From positions 62,001 through 126,000 of the forward strand of contig NZ_KB907792.1 of the NCBI RefSeq assembly GCF_000382205.1: a DNA stretch of 64,000 nucleotides. The letters run 5' to 3'. The notes beneath the pieces are model-generated. The model was given only the letters and a program-made list of their open reading frames with translations. It had not been told where the DNA came from and ran no database searches. A program made the position numbers and the translations under genes. This DNA comes from Dyadobacter beijingensis DSM 21582. GTDB taxonomy: Bacteria; Bacteroidota; Bacteroidia; Cytophagales; Spirosomataceae. Of the stretch, positions 17,588-27,268 are shown one piece after another. Each line of letters starts with the position of its first letter. The stretch's first letter is position 1.

Positions 17588-18622
17588 CTACAACGACCGC
17601 CGCAGGATCACCGAAAACGGGTTCGCCACGTGACGGCTCACGCCCGTCAGGATCATGTCCGCCGCGGATCTGCCCATGGCTTTCCAATCCGATGAAATGG
17701 TGGTGATGCCGTTCAGCATTGCTTTTTTTGCATCATTGTCCTGGTAGGAAACAATCCCGACATGCCGGCCTGCGATCATGCTGGTATTGTTGATAATGGT
17801 GCGAACGAGGAACATCAGCTGTTCGTCGGAAAGGACGATGAATGCCTCGCCGTCGCGGACCATGTCTTTGGTAAGCGCTGCTGAAATGCGGCAAATGAGG
17901 TTGCGCTTCGAACAGGCGCTTGTGAAGGCGTCGCGCAGCGCAGGCGGGTAGTAGGTAAGTTCGGGGAAAATGAGGTTAATGCACTGGTATTTGCGGAGGC
18001 TTGGCGCGAGCTCCTGGATTGCCTGGTCGATGTCCCGGCTGAAATGCTCGAAAACGGTCCCGAAATGGCCTGCCAGGCCGGGTACTTCCTTGTCGAGGAT
18101 GATGAGCTTGTCTTTCGGCAGGCGCTCGATGGCCTGATAGCCGCTTTCGGGATCGTCGAGGAAATGGGGGATCACGGCGATATGCGAATAGGAGGCCTGT
18201 TTCCGCCGGATCAGCGCGCGGAAATGTGCCGCACTATGGTGGTAAATATGAAAATCGATAATGGCTTTGTGTCCGATGCGTTCGATCAATGCGTCGTAGA
18301 CGGCTTTGTTGTATTCATTCAGCTGATTGAACAGCACCAGCACTTTCAGCTCGGGCGCCGGGTCCAGGCGGTTGATGTAGTAGCTTTTTCCATGCTGCGA
18401 GGCCAGTATTCCCATGTCCCTCAGGTTATTATAACTTTTTTCAATGGTGCTCCGCGATACCGCGTATTGGCGGCTGAGCTCGTTGATCGACGGCAGCCGG
18501 TCACCACGGTCCATCAGGCCTGTTTTGGTGGCGTGCAGGACGGCTTCCACGAGCTGCTGGTACACGGGCTCGGACGAGTTCCGGTCGACGGTGAAATGGT
18601 CTTCGAAGTTGATTTTTCTCAT
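17588..18622 (-). CDS. GntR-type transcriptional regulator with LacI-like sugar-binding domain
   Basis: This 344-residue regulator has an N-terminal GntR winged helix (about 15-80; QQLVEAVLHATKTGLMDRGD, then LPSINELSRQYAVSRSTIEK). Its C-terminal region is a periplasmic-binding-protein-like domain as in LacI (about 90-340), with GITTISSDWKAMGRSAADMI near the end. This hybrid layout is common in Cytophagales, where it controls sugar-related genes. No membrane segment is present. It lies upstream of and co-directional with the Oar-like receptor gene, and diverges from the LytS kinase gene. A regulatory link to either neighbour is possible but not shown by any operator I can see. Confidence 0.85.
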   Translation of the reverse strand: MRKINFEDHFTVDRNSSEPVYQQLVEAVLHATKTGLMDRGDRLPSINELSRQYAVSRSTIEKSYNNLRDMGILASQHGKSYYINRLDPAPELKVLVLFNQLNEYNKAVYDALIERIGHKAIIDFHIYHHSAAHFRALIRRKQASYSHIAVIPHFLDDPESGYQAIERLPKDKLIILDKEVPGLAGHFGTVFEHFSRDIDQAIQELAPSLRKYQCINLIFPELTYYPPALRDAFTSACSKRNLICRISAALTKDMVRDGEAFIVLSDEQLMFLVRTIINNTSMIAGRHVGIVSYQDNDAKKAMLNGITTISSDWKAMGRSAADMILTGVSRHVANPFSVILRRSL

Positions 18623-18896
18623 GATTTCTGCGCAGGGCCTGATCGCGGAGCTTAATTTAAAAATAATGCGGGCGCGGAAACGCGAATCAGGACAGAAAGG
18701 CGGAAATCAGCCGCGGAACCCGGTATTTTCTCTTTCAAGGTGTATTTCACAAAATGCTTCCGAAAGCTTTCCAGCCAGGGTTAGGTTAGCGGGCAAATCT
18801 TCCGGTTTCGTGCGGTAAAAGGAGCTTTCCATCGATTTTGTTTGTGGTTTTTGCCAATTGATGGGAACTTGTAGAGAAACAAGCACCCAGCCATTG

Positions 18897-19979
18897 ATGA
18901 AATCCCGGAACAGCCTTACCATTCTCACGCACGTAACCATATGGTCGCTGCTGGGGTTCATACTGCTTTTTTACCCGCCTATCTCGTGGAGCATCACGGT
19001 ACCACCTAATTTCTGGGTAAAGCAAGCGCTCAACCTGGCGATCATGCTTGCCGCGTTTTATGCCAATGCATTATACGTTGCTCCCAGACTGCTTTTCGAA
19101 CACAAAAGCAAAATCCGGTTCGGTATATGGCTCGTGGGTGTGGTGGGTGCTTTCATGGTCGTAGCGCGGGCGATCGAGGTGAAACTGAACGTGCTCGCCG
19201 ATATGTCGAAAGCGATGAATAAGCCGCCAAAAAGTTCATTTGGGCTTGATTATCACCTTTTCATGATCATGCTGCTTGTGATGGTGACCAGCACGAGCCT
19301 CGCGATGGCCCGGCGCTGGCAGACGGATGCGCAAATGCGCGAGCGGATCGAGAAACAACACATTGCCTCCGAGCTGTCCTTTTTGAAAGCGCAGATCAAC
19401 CCGCATTTCTTTTTTAATACCCTTAACAACATTTACTCGCTTACGTACTCCGACATCCCCGTGTCGCGCGAGGCGATCCTGAAACTGTCGCGGATGATGC
19501 GGTACGTGCTGTACGACACATTGAGCGATGCCGTGCCGCTCCAACAGGAAATATCTTTTTTGAAAGATTACATTGCGCTCATGGCCCTGCGCCTGCACGA
19601 ATGCACGACACTGGAATTTAAAGAGCCGACCCCCGACAAAGACTACTGGATCGCGCCGATGCTGTTGCTGCCGTTTGTTGAAAATGCATTCAAGCATGGG
19701 TCGAGCACGATGCTGCATTCGCGGATCGAAATAGCGCTGAAAGTGGGCGAGGGGGTATTGTCGCTCCGGGTTTTTAACCATATTGCAGCCGAAAAGGATG
19801 GTTACCAGCTCGATCAGGGCGGTATCGGCCTGGCGAACACGCGCAAGCGGCTGGACCTTTTGTATGCCCACAAGCACACGCTGGTAACCCATGAAAATAT
19901 CGAACAGAGAACTTATGAAGTGTTGCTGACCTTGCAGCTCGACCATGAAAACGTGGCGCAGGTGGCCGAGCCCGTATGA
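18897..19979 (+). CDS. LytS/YehU-type sensor histidine kinase
   Basis: The 360-residue inner-membrane kinase starts at ATG 18897 (MKSRNSLTIL). In-frame TTG/ATG starts at 18858/18861 would add 13 unlikely residues. Four membrane segments fill about residues 8-140. The His_kinase domain has the phospho-acceptor in QINPHFFFNTLNNIYSL, and the ATPase domain has FVENAFKHG and GGIGLANTRKRL. The stop overlaps the start of the LytTR regulator gene (ATGA), so the two are translationally coupled and form a two-component pair. These kinases usually lack an obvious sensor domain and respond to membrane or cell-wall cues; the signal here is unknown. Confidence 0.9.
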   Translation: MKSRNSLTILTHVTIWSLLGFILLFYPPISWSITVPPNFWVKQALNLAIMLAAFYANALYVAPRLLFEHKSKIRFGIWLVGVVGAFMVVARAIEVKLNVLADMSKAMNKPPKSSFGLDYHLFMIMLLVMVTSTSLAMARRWQTDAQMRERIEKQHIASELSFLKAQINPHFFFNTLNNIYSLTYSDIPVSREAILKLSRMMRYVLYDTLSDAVPLQQEISFLKDYIALMALRLHECTTLEFKEPTPDKDYWIAPMLLLPFVENAFKHGSSTMLHSRIEIALKVGEGVLSLRVFNHIAAEKDGYQLDQGGIGLANTRKRLDLLYAHKHTLVTHENIEQRTYEVLLTLQLDHENVAQVAEPV

Positions 19980-20701
19980 AACTGAATTGCATTACCGTCG
20001 ACGACGAGCCGCTCGCGCTGAACCTCATCAGCGCATTCGTGGAGCAGACGCCTTTTCTCGAACTGAAAGGTAGGTTTGGCAACGCCGTGCAGGCCTTGCA
20101 GGCGCTTCACGAACAAACGATCCATTTGATTTTTCTCGACATACAAATGCCGGACCTGAACGGAATGGAGCTCGCGCGCGTGCTCAGCCAGTCGGGTGCG
20201 TCGGTGCAAACGCGCATTGTGTTCACGACGGCCTACAACCAGTTTGCCGTCGAGGGCTACAAAGTGGACGCGCTCGATTACCTGCTCAAACCGTTCGGTT
20301 ACGACGAATTCCTGCAAGCTGCGGCCAAGGCGCGGAAGTATTTCGAAGTGTTGCAGGACAATTCGCCGGCGGAAGTGTCTGATAATTATATGTTTGTCAA
20401 ATCGGATTATAAGCATATCCGCGTCGATTTCGATGCCGTGACGCATATCGAATCGGTGAAGGATTATGTCAAAATCCATCTTACGCCGCCGCTGGGCCCG
20501 GTAGTCACACTGAGCAGTTTAAAATCCATTGAAGAGAAATTGCCGCCTGCGCGTTTTTTGCGCATTCACCGGTCGTTTATCGTATCGGTAGCGAAGGTGG
20601 ATTCGGTGAGTAAAAATGCTGTGCAGCTGGGGCCGGTGGAGATTCCGGTGGGCGAGCTGTATAAGGATGCATTCAAGACATTGCTCGCCCGCTGGATCTG
20701 A
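19976..20701 (+). CDS. LytTR-family response regulator
   Basis: The 241-residue partner of the preceding kinase. The receiver domain (1-120) has the acidic pair DDE at the N-terminus, the phospho-acceptor in IFLDIQMPDLNG, and the conserved Lys in YLLKPF. The LytTR DNA-binding domain (about 140-240) has VKSDYKHIRVD, IESVKDYVKIHL and FLRIHRSFIVS. It overlaps the kinase gene by 4 bp. It probably acts on promoters close by; no pair of LytTR-type direct repeats was recognised in this window. Confidence 0.92.
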   Translation: MKLNCITVDDEPLALNLISAFVEQTPFLELKGRFGNAVQALQALHEQTIHLIFLDIQMPDLNGMELARVLSQSGASVQTRIVFTTAYNQFAVEGYKVDALDYLLKPFGYDEFLQAAAKARKYFEVLQDNSPAEVSDNYMFVKSDYKHIRVDFDAVTHIESVKDYVKIHLTPPLGPVVTLSSLKSIEEKLPPARFLRIHRSFIVSVAKVDSVSKNAVQLGPVEIPVGELYKDAFKTLLARWI

Positions 20702-20719
20702 GAAGCGGTCCTGTCGGCG

Positions 20720-21358
20720 TTAGTCCATATCCTTGTAATGCCGCACTTTCTGAAACATTTCAATGAGCGTGGTCACTTGCAGTTTTTCGAACAGCCGGGC
20801 CTTGTAGGTACTCACGGAGCTCTCGGTCAGGTCCAGTTTGGAGGCGATTTCCTTGATCCAGAACCCTTCAATGAGCATGTCCATGATCGTGATTTCCCGG
20901 GCTGAAAGTTCGAGCAGCGGATTGTCGGCCTGGTAGTTATGCTTATCGAGTTGGTTGAGGAGCTCCACTTTAATGCGCGGGCTCACGTACCGGCCGGTAT
21001 CCACGACGGACAGGATAGCCGCGCGCAACTCTTCGGTATTAGAATTTTTGGAAACAAAGCCGTTCGCGCCGGCTCGCAGATAATGTATGCCGTAAATCCT
21101 TTCTTCAATGGCCGAAAATATCAGTACGGAGACGTTTTTCTGAACACCTCGTAATGCCGGTATCATTTCGAAGCCCAATCCTTCGGGAATCTGAACATCC
21201 AGAATAATCAGATCCTGCTGTCTTGCGCTGAGCTCGGATATGGCGGCAGGGAACGATCCCGCTTCGTGAATGGCGGCATCTTTGTATAAGTCTTGTACGA
21301 GAATTTTGGTGGCCAGTCTGATAATCTGATAATCTTCGACAATTAAAATGTTTTTCAT
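20720..21358 (-). CDS. NarL/FixJ-family response regulator
   Basis: This 212-residue regulator has a receiver domain (1-120; VEDYQ, phospho-acceptor in LIILDVQIPEGLG, FVSKNSN with the conserved Lys). A LuxR-type helix-turn-helix follows (about 150-205; LSAREITIMDMLIEG, KEIASKLDLTESSVSTYKAR). It is convergent with the LytTR gene, with an 18-bp gap, and has no kinase gene next to it on its own strand. It is an orphan, perhaps served by one of the nearby kinases. About 600 bp of mostly non-coding DNA lies upstream. Confidence 0.92.
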   Translation of the reverse strand: MKNILIVEDYQIIRLATKILVQDLYKDAAIHEAGSFPAAISELSARQQDLIILDVQIPEGLGFEMIPALRGVQKNVSVLIFSAIEERIYGIHYLRAGANGFVSKNSNTEELRAAILSVVDTGRYVSPRIKVELLNQLDKHNYQADNPLLELSAREITIMDMLIEGFWIKEIASKLDLTESSVSTYKARLFEKLQVTTLIEMFQKVRHYKDMD

Positions 21359-21578
21359 CCAGACATTTTCAAATACAAAAAATCAATTCCATTTTTTAGT
21401 GGAAGGTCCAGTGAAATTATCAGTTTAAAACGAGATCCCGCGGCACAAGAAGTACAATGCTTTCAAGGTCGTTGAACGCTAATTCTGTTCAAAATCAATG
21501 GATAGCTGAGGGTGATTGTTTGCCCGCATTTCAACAGGCGTTTCAATATCAAAACTAAATTCGGAAAATAAAAGGAAA

Positions 21579-21761
21579 TTAATTGTTCTGATAATTATTT
21601 TGACAAAAGTTGTCGTTTTCGCTACCTTTTGTATAGTTCTTGTCAATAGGAAAGTTCAGCATTTCCTTGCATGATTCCGGCAATTCAGACAGAACTTTGA
21701 GCGCTTCACTGCTTCCTGACGCTGGCATATATACGGCAGACCGTAACGTCATCATGTTCAA
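21579..21761 (-). CDS. possible small protein of 60 residues
   Basis: An ATG-started frame lies inside the 600-bp gap between two regulator genes. The N-terminal half (SSEALKVLSELPESCKEMLNF) could form an amphipathic helix; the tail is rich in Asn and looks like low-complexity sequence in AT-rich DNA. I see no family match, no signal peptide and no clear ribosome-binding site. The rest of the gap (21359-21578 and 21762-21958) shows nothing recognisable. Confidence 0.2.
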   Translation of the reverse strand: MNMMTLRSAVYMPASGSSEALKVLSELPESCKEMLNFPIDKNYTKGSENDNFCQNNYQNN

Positions 21762-21958
21762 GTACTAATAGAAGCGGTTAGCGAGCGGTTGATAAGGGCT
21801 GGATCGCGGCAGTAAAGGCATTTTTTCAGCCAACGAACGGGCTGCTCGCTCTCATTCGTCCGAGAAGCGCCCATCCGGGCCGGACCGGCGATTACTTCCG
21901 AGGGCACGGAAAGGACAACCATGATTATATTCACGGCACGATTCGCCGGGGAGGGAAG

Positions 21959-22753
21959 TTATATTCTGTTCTTCTGCAAAGCTGCCAGTACATTGGCCCG
22001 GTAGGTGACGCCGATCGGTATCTTCCGCCCACTGTTGGTGGTTATTTCATTACCTTCAATTTCGCGGATTACTTTTTTATTGACAATGTAGGAGCGGTTA
22101 ACCCGTAAAAATTGCGCGGGTGACAATGCTTCTTCTATTTTCGCCATCGTCATATGAATAATCGCGACGCGGTCTGCCCAGTACAATTTAAGGTAATCGC
22201 GCATGCCTTCAATGAAATGTATTTCGCTTGGTGCTACCTTAATGAGTTTCTTATTCTCTTTTAATAATAGGAAATCATTTCGTGTGCCAGTAAAGTCCGT
22301 ATCCTGCTCGGATTCGTGTACATCCTTCGTCGATGAAAACGGTTCGCGTACCGGCTCAGGGCTGGCCGGCAAATGCCGTGGTGCCCGGCCCGTATCGACC
22401 TTGTTGACGGCTTTCAGGAAACGTTCGAACGAGACGGGTTTGAGCAGGTAATCGGTAAGCTCGTGCTCGTAACCCTCCAACGCGTAGGAAGGGTCGGCGG
22501 TGATCATGATAATGGCGGGCCGAGCGGCCGGAAGTAGTTTCAAAAGCTCAAATCCCGTCATTTCTGGCATTTCAATGTCGAGGAACACAATGTCCGGCTT
22601 TGTCTCACGGATCAGGAAAAGGCCATCCGTGGCGCTTTCCGCGAAGCCGGCCAGTTCCAGGAACGGGACCTTCCGCACATAGGATTCAATCAGTCGGCGT
22701 GCATCAGCCTCATCGTCTACAATAATACACCGCAACCTGCCGGGAGAGAACAT
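21959..22753 (-). CDS. LytTR-family response regulator, orphan
   Basis: The 264-residue product has a receiver domain (about 8-125; CIIVDDEADARRLIESYV, IVFLDIEMPEMTGFELL, YLLKPVSFERFL), a hydrophilic linker of about 35 residues, and a LytTR domain (about 165-262; LLKENKKLIKV, IEGMRDYLKLYW, FLRVNRSYIVN). The linker is longer than in the regulator at 19976-20701. No kinase gene adjoins it. On the upstream side about 945 bp carry no convincing gene. Confidence 0.9.
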   Translation of the reverse strand: MFSPGRLRCIIVDDEADARRLIESYVRKVPFLELAGFAESATDGLFLIRETKPDIVFLDIEMPEMTGFELLKLLPAARPAIIMITADPSYALEGYEHELTDYLLKPVSFERFLKAVNKVDTGRAPRHLPASPEPVREPFSSTKDVHESEQDTDFTGTRNDFLLLKENKKLIKVAPSEIHFIEGMRDYLKLYWADRVAIIHMTMAKIEEALSPAQFLRVNRSYIVNKKVIREIEGNEITTNSGRKIPIGVTYRANVLAALQKNRI

Positions 22754-23698
22754 ATGCTGAACTTAACTTCGATTCTAAATTTCATTCGTCTGCAATAATA
22801 TAGGTATTGGTCGAAATAAATGCATGATTCGGCGAAATTATTTTAGTCCGAGACGCATTTAGGATTACTTTAAACCCGCAAAGAATAGAGACTTGTTGAA
22901 AGAGAAAATGACACTATTGGCCATGAGAAAAAGACATAACAAAATTGCATTGACAGGCGGGCCTATGACGTGCCAGCCTCTGCTACATATTAACCGCGAT
23001 TATACTTCATTTGCAAACATAGCCGGTGAGCCGGCGCTGCACAGTTTAGCTTCATGGAAATTAAACTGACGATCTCCAACTTCCAGGTACCCGCATTCCG
23101 TTGATTTGGTTGTTCAATTTGGATGTTTCTTCGAAAGGAATAATTTTTATATGGTCAACTATATACGCGTCGGTACTGGAAAACGTTACCTTTTATAAGT
23201 AAAATGGGTGCTTAAAAAATGAAAAGCTTCTGGCATTTTGTCAGGAGCTTTTTTGTTTTGCAATTATATTTTCTGCGTATTTAGCAATTAGATTAAATGA
23301 AAATGAATTCAGTTTGTAGCTAAAAATTGACACGATAGATTTGTATTGCAAAGACCCATATTTTTTCTTCAAGCATTGGCTTTTGTGCCTGCTGCATAGA
23401 ACGCCATGGCATTCGCGGACAGCACCGACGGTTCTGGATACACGTTTGTGTGAGATCGCTGTTAATACATAATTTTTCGTATATAGATAAGCGTTCATAA
23501 TGATGCTGCCGATGCCATATGGCGAAAAGCTGCGTATGGCGGCGAAGCGCCAGGCACCAGAGGCTTTGGTGAAGGAATGCAAGGTGATTACCAATGCTAC
23601 ATGGGTAAAATGAAGTTTCCAGCGAGACCGATTTCGAGTTCTAACCTCCCCTGAACGCCCTGCAAGTCAATTCCTGCGAGTCGCTTGACCCGTAGGGA
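22754..23698. other. gene-poor region of about 945 bp
   Basis: No frame here has a family match. A plus-strand ATG frame at 22908-23069 would encode 53 residues, and a minus frame at 23241-23594 would encode 117 residues but runs through the terminator described separately. On the plus strand around 23370-23480 and 23500-23615 there are open stretches that look like decayed coding sequence. The region is AT-richer than its neighbours. Apart from the terminator I can assign nothing with confidence. Confidence 0.5.
23222..23256 (+). terminator. strong intrinsic terminator without an assigned gene
   Basis: AAAAGCTTCTG (23222-23232) pairs with CAGGAGCTTTT (23242-23252), 11 bp with one G-T pair, around a 9-base loop. 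On the plus strand the stem ends in six T residues. The minus strand also has a T-rich run after it, so it may work both ways. No recognised plus-strand gene ends here, which suggests an unannotated short transcript upstream. Confidence 0.7.
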
Positions 23699-26143
23699 TT
23701 AACCGCCTTGTTTGGCGTTTTTCAAGTCGTCGTTGGTGATTTTACGGCCAGAGCCTTGCTTGAACAGCCCGCCGAACTCCCAGTTAAGCGACAATTTGAC
23801 CGACCGCAGCAAGTATTGGTTGCGCATTACCGAATGGAATTCTGGCGAACTGATCACCTCCTTTTGCGGCCGGTAGGCGCCAAACGGGCTGACCGTCGTG
23901 AGCGTGAGTGTGAGTTTGCGTGCAGGGAGTTCTTTTTTAGCTGAAAAACTATAATAGAACCATGCCCCCTCGAAGCCCTGCAGCTCGATGCTCCGGGCAT
24001 CGTAGTCGCCGTATGCCTGCACGCTGAAATGCTTCGGCAGCTTCCAGCTCGTGTTGATGTTAATGCCCCAGGCTGCTCCTTGGTTGTCGATACCGAGCGC
24101 GCCGCTTTTAAAACGCGCATGTCGGATGTTGGCGTTGGAATTGATTTTCCAGTCGGGCAGCGGCGAGAACGACGTCGAAACATTGATACCGTACTGCGCA
24201 TTGGAAGCGAGGTTCTGTTTGGTAGTCGTCGCTACGCCCTGGCTGTCCATTGTCACGATGCTCTCGATGGAGTTGTTGGTTTTCCTGCCAAATGCGGAGA
24301 AGTTCAGGAAGAGGTCGGAGTTCATTTGCAATGCGTATGTGAATTCCATCTGGTTCAGTTCCTCTGGTTTCAGAGAGGGGTTACCTACGACGATATTCTT
24401 CGGGTCCTGGCTGTCGCGATTCGGGTTCAGGTCCCAGATCGACGGCCGTGAAATGCGTTTGGTATAGCTCAATGTGAGGTTGTTATTGGCATTCAGTTTT
24501 TTGAAAATCGTGGCGCTTGGCACAAAATTCCAGAAATCGCTCGTGAAATGTACGCCGGCATCACGCTGGGTACCTTCGAGGAAAGTGCCTTCCACACGCG
24601 CACCTGCATGCAGTGCCCAACCATTGTTCCATTTGAATTTTAGCTGACTGTAAGCCGCCAGCACATCCTGGCGGTAATCGAAACGGTCGGTACGCGACGG
24701 CACGATCGTGACTTCGTTGGGCGAGCCGTCTTCGCTGGCCTGCACCTCGTATTGGCTTCCCACGTTGCGCAAAATCGCCTTCATCCCGCTTTCCAGCGCA
24801 TGTTTCCCCGACGGTGTGAGCGGCAGGATATAGTCGCCCTGGAATGTCCATTCGCGGTTGTGGGTGTTGTTGTTATTGATTTCACGGTAAATGAGAAACT
24901 GCTCATCGTCGCGCTGGAAGGCATTATAGTCGTAATTGTCGATCGATCGGTTATGCTGGGCCATGAGGTATAACTCTTCGCCGGGCTTCCTGAATTTTTT
25001 AGTATAACCCAAATTCAGATCAATGCCTTTGTTTGGCGCTTTGGTTTTTACAGACTGGAAAAACTGGTCGGCCACCTGACCGTCGGGCGTAAGCCGGCTG
25101 TTGCGTTGCTCGCTGTTCTGGGGCCAGTTACCGAGCCATCCATTGACCGAAAAATTAAATACATTGGCGCTGTCGGGCAGGTATTCGATCTGTAAATCGC
25201 CCGAGCTGTGCGGCTTTGCATTGTCCCGCACGATTTCCTGGCGCACCTTGCCGGTTTCCACGCCGTTTTCAAAAGTTGTACGGTCGACGCTCGACAGCTC
25301 CTTGTTGCGGAAGCGGTGCAAATGCAGGGTGGAGCTCACATTCCATCTGTCGCGGTTAAGCGCAATGCGGGGGTTAATGGCTTGTTCAAGATTCCCGCCT
25401 ACGACCTCGATCGTTCCGCTCGTGCTCTGGCTGCCTTTTTTGGTAATAATATTGATAACCCCGGCCGCACCTTCCGCATCGTAACGCGCGGAAGGGCTGG
25501 TAATCACCTCCACCGACTTGATAGACCCGGCAGGCATCATATTAAGGGCATCGGCTGCATTCCGCGCCATTTGTCCGGAATACTTGCCATTGATGAGGAT
25601 ACGCAGGTTGGAATTTCCGCGCATGGTCACATTGCCGGCGGCGTCTACATTCAGGATAGGGGCTTTGCGGAGCACGTCGGCGGCTGTTCCACCGCTGTTG
25701 CTGATGTCCTTTTCTGCATTATAAATGAGCATACCGGGCTGCTGCTCTACGAGCTGCCGCGTTCCGGTGACAGTCACGGCGTCGAGCTGCGTCACGTCCG
25801 GGACGAGGCGGACGGTCCCGAAATCGTAGGGCGCTGTGGAGGTGATTTTAAATGCGAGGCGTTTCTGGCGGTATCCCACGAATGATAGGTTAATGAAATA
25901 AGAGCCGGTTTGAATGTCGGTAGATTTGAAAACGCCGTTTTCGTCGGAATAGGTAAGCGCTACCACTTGCTGGCGGTCGTCGAGAATGCTGATCGTGGCA
26001 AATTCGATGGCTTTCGAGGATGCAGAATCCACGAGGGTACCCTTGATGAGGAAGCCGGGCAAGGTTTGTGAAATACTGATTTGAACGCAGGTAGCTACGA
26101 TCAGAAGGGAGAGCAGAGGTCGGAAAAAGTACTGAAATCTCAT
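23699..26143 (-). CDS. TonB-dependent receptor / outer-membrane beta-barrel family protein
   Basis: The 814-residue outer-membrane protein probably starts at ATG 26143, which places a signal peptide (LLSLLIVATCVQISISQ) at the N-terminus. The open frame begins 78 bp upstream but those residues do not look coding. A carboxypeptidase-regulatory-like domain (about 30-115) leads into a plug (DAVTVTGTRQLVEQQPGML, RILINGKYSGQMARN, SPSARYDAEGAAGVINI). The barrel is of the OMP_b-brl_3 type. The R-Y-D-A-E-G motif is typical of this receptor group in Bacteroidota. It stands alone with no SusD partner; its substrate is unknown. Confidence 0.88.
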   Translation of the reverse strand: MRFQYFFRPLLSLLIVATCVQISISQTLPGFLIKGTLVDSASSKAIEFATISILDDRQQVVALTYSDENGVFKSTDIQTGSYFINLSFVGYRQKRLAFKITSTAPYDFGTVRLVPDVTQLDAVTVTGTRQLVEQQPGMLIYNAEKDISNSGGTAADVLRKAPILNVDAAGNVTMRGNSNLRILINGKYSGQMARNAADALNMMPAGSIKSVEVITSPSARYDAEGAAGVINIITKKGSQSTSGTIEVVGGNLEQAINPRIALNRDRWNVSSTLHLHRFRNKELSSVDRTTFENGVETGKVRQEIVRDNAKPHSSGDLQIEYLPDSANVFNFSVNGWLGNWPQNSEQRNSRLTPDGQVADQFFQSVKTKAPNKGIDLNLGYTKKFRKPGEELYLMAQHNRSIDNYDYNAFQRDDEQFLIYREINNNNTHNREWTFQGDYILPLTPSGKHALESGMKAILRNVGSQYEVQASEDGSPNEVTIVPSRTDRFDYRQDVLAAYSQLKFKWNNGWALHAGARVEGTFLEGTQRDAGVHFTSDFWNFVPSATIFKKLNANNNLTLSYTKRISRPSIWDLNPNRDSQDPKNIVVGNPSLKPEELNQMEFTYALQMNSDLFLNFSAFGRKTNNSIESIVTMDSQGVATTTKQNLASNAQYGINVSTSFSPLPDWKINSNANIRHARFKSGALGIDNQGAAWGININTSWKLPKHFSVQAYGDYDARSIELQGFEGAWFYYSFSAKKELPARKLTLTLTTVSPFGAYRPQKEVISSPEFHSVMRNQYLLRSVKLSLNWEFGGLFKQGSGRKITNDDLKNAKQGG

Positions 26144-26350
26144 GAAAGAATACGGCGTTGGTACGCCAATGTGTTGAAATATTCGAGGCATGATGATGCC
26201 CTTTGAAAGGGAGTAGCACAAAGGCCCATTTCCCGAAATCCGCTGAGTAAAAATCGGGCTAGCAAACGGTATACATGCGGTGTTGCAATTGGTAATCCGC
26301 TATTTTCAGCACCGGATTACACGATTCATCACACACTAAATTTCCCTGCC

Positions 26351-27256
26351 ATGCTAGCAGCTCCTTATGCCCGGTTCATCGATCCGTTGAGTGATTTTGG
26401 TTTTAAAAGGCTATTCGGCACCGAAGCTAACAAGGACTTGCTGATCGATTTTTTGAACGAGCTGCTAGCGGGCGAGCGCACGATCAGGGATCTGACCTAC
26501 AATCAAAATGAAAGTGCCGGCCAGCGCCCCGTAGACCGCAAAGCAATTTTCGACCTCTGCTGCACCGGAGCCGATGGCGAGCAGTTCATCATTGAGGTAC
26601 AACGGGTGAAACAGAAGTTTTTTAAAGACAGATGTTTGTACTATGCAGCGTCGCTCATTCGCGACCAGGTAAAAACCGGCGAGCCAGATTGGGGATACGA
26701 ACTGAAACCGGTGTATTTGATTGGTTTAATGGAATTTACATTTGAAGGGGCCAGGCCGAACGAATACATCCACCACATCAGACTGACTAGTAAAGAAGAA
26801 AGCACCGTGTTCTACGACAAGTTCGGTTTCACTTTTATTGAAATACCAGCATTTAGTAAAACGGAAAGCGAACTCGTTACCGGACTGGACAGGTGGCTGT
26901 ATTTGTTGAAAAATTTGAGTAACTTGAATCATGTTCCGACTGTACTGAGCAAGCCGGTATTCGACAAAGTGTTAAGGATTGCAGAAGTTTGTAACTTTAA
27001 TCAGCAAGAAAAAATGGCTTGGGACGCATATTTAAAAGCTAAATGGGACAACGAAAATTCCATGAAGTACGTGAAGGAGGAAGCCTGGGAAACAGGGCTG
27101 AAAGAGGGCCGCGAAGCAGGTCTTGAAAAAGGCCGCGAAGAAGGCCGCCGGGAAGAAAAGCTGGTAGTTGCCCGCAGTATGAAGGCCAAAGGCTTCGAGC
27201 TGCAAACCATCATCGAAATTCTCGGCCTCACACGGGAAGAAATTGAGCAGGCGTAA
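26351..27256 (+). CDS. Rpn-family recombination-promoting nuclease / PD-(D/E)XK transposase-like protein
   Basis: The 301-residue protein begins with the family signature FIDPLSDFGFKRLFGTE. A PD-(D/E)XK nuclease core follows: RKAIFDLCC carries the aspartate and FIIEVQR the E-x-Q. Family members are linked to RecA-independent recombination and are widespread, often in many copies, in Bacteroidota genomes. The C-terminal 60 residues hold a charged repeat (EGREAGLEKGREEGRREE) that is typical of the family and varies in length. The gene stands alone, convergent with the sigma-factor gene (12-bp gap). No terminal inverted repeats or target duplications are visible. Confidence 0.88.
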   Translation: MLAAPYARFIDPLSDFGFKRLFGTEANKDLLIDFLNELLAGERTIRDLTYNQNESAGQRPVDRKAIFDLCCTGADGEQFIIEVQRVKQKFFKDRCLYYAASLIRDQVKTGEPDWGYELKPVYLIGLMEFTFEGARPNEYIHHIRLTSKEESTVFYDKFGFTFIEIPAFSKTESELVTGLDRWLYLLKNLSNLNHVPTVLSKPVFDKVLRIAEVCNFNQQEKMAWDAYLKAKWDNENSMKYVKEEAWETGLKEGREAGLEKGREEGRREEKLVVARSMKAKGFELQTIIEILGLTREEIEQA

Positions 27257-27268
27257 CGGGTACCGACT

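Noticed and set aside
23241..23594. 117-residue minus-strand frame in the gene-poor region
   Set aside because: Its end runs into the terminator stem, and it has no family match or start signal.
26351..27256. Insertion sequence around the Rpn-type gene
   Set aside because: No terminal inverted repeats or target-site duplications could be seen flanking the gene.
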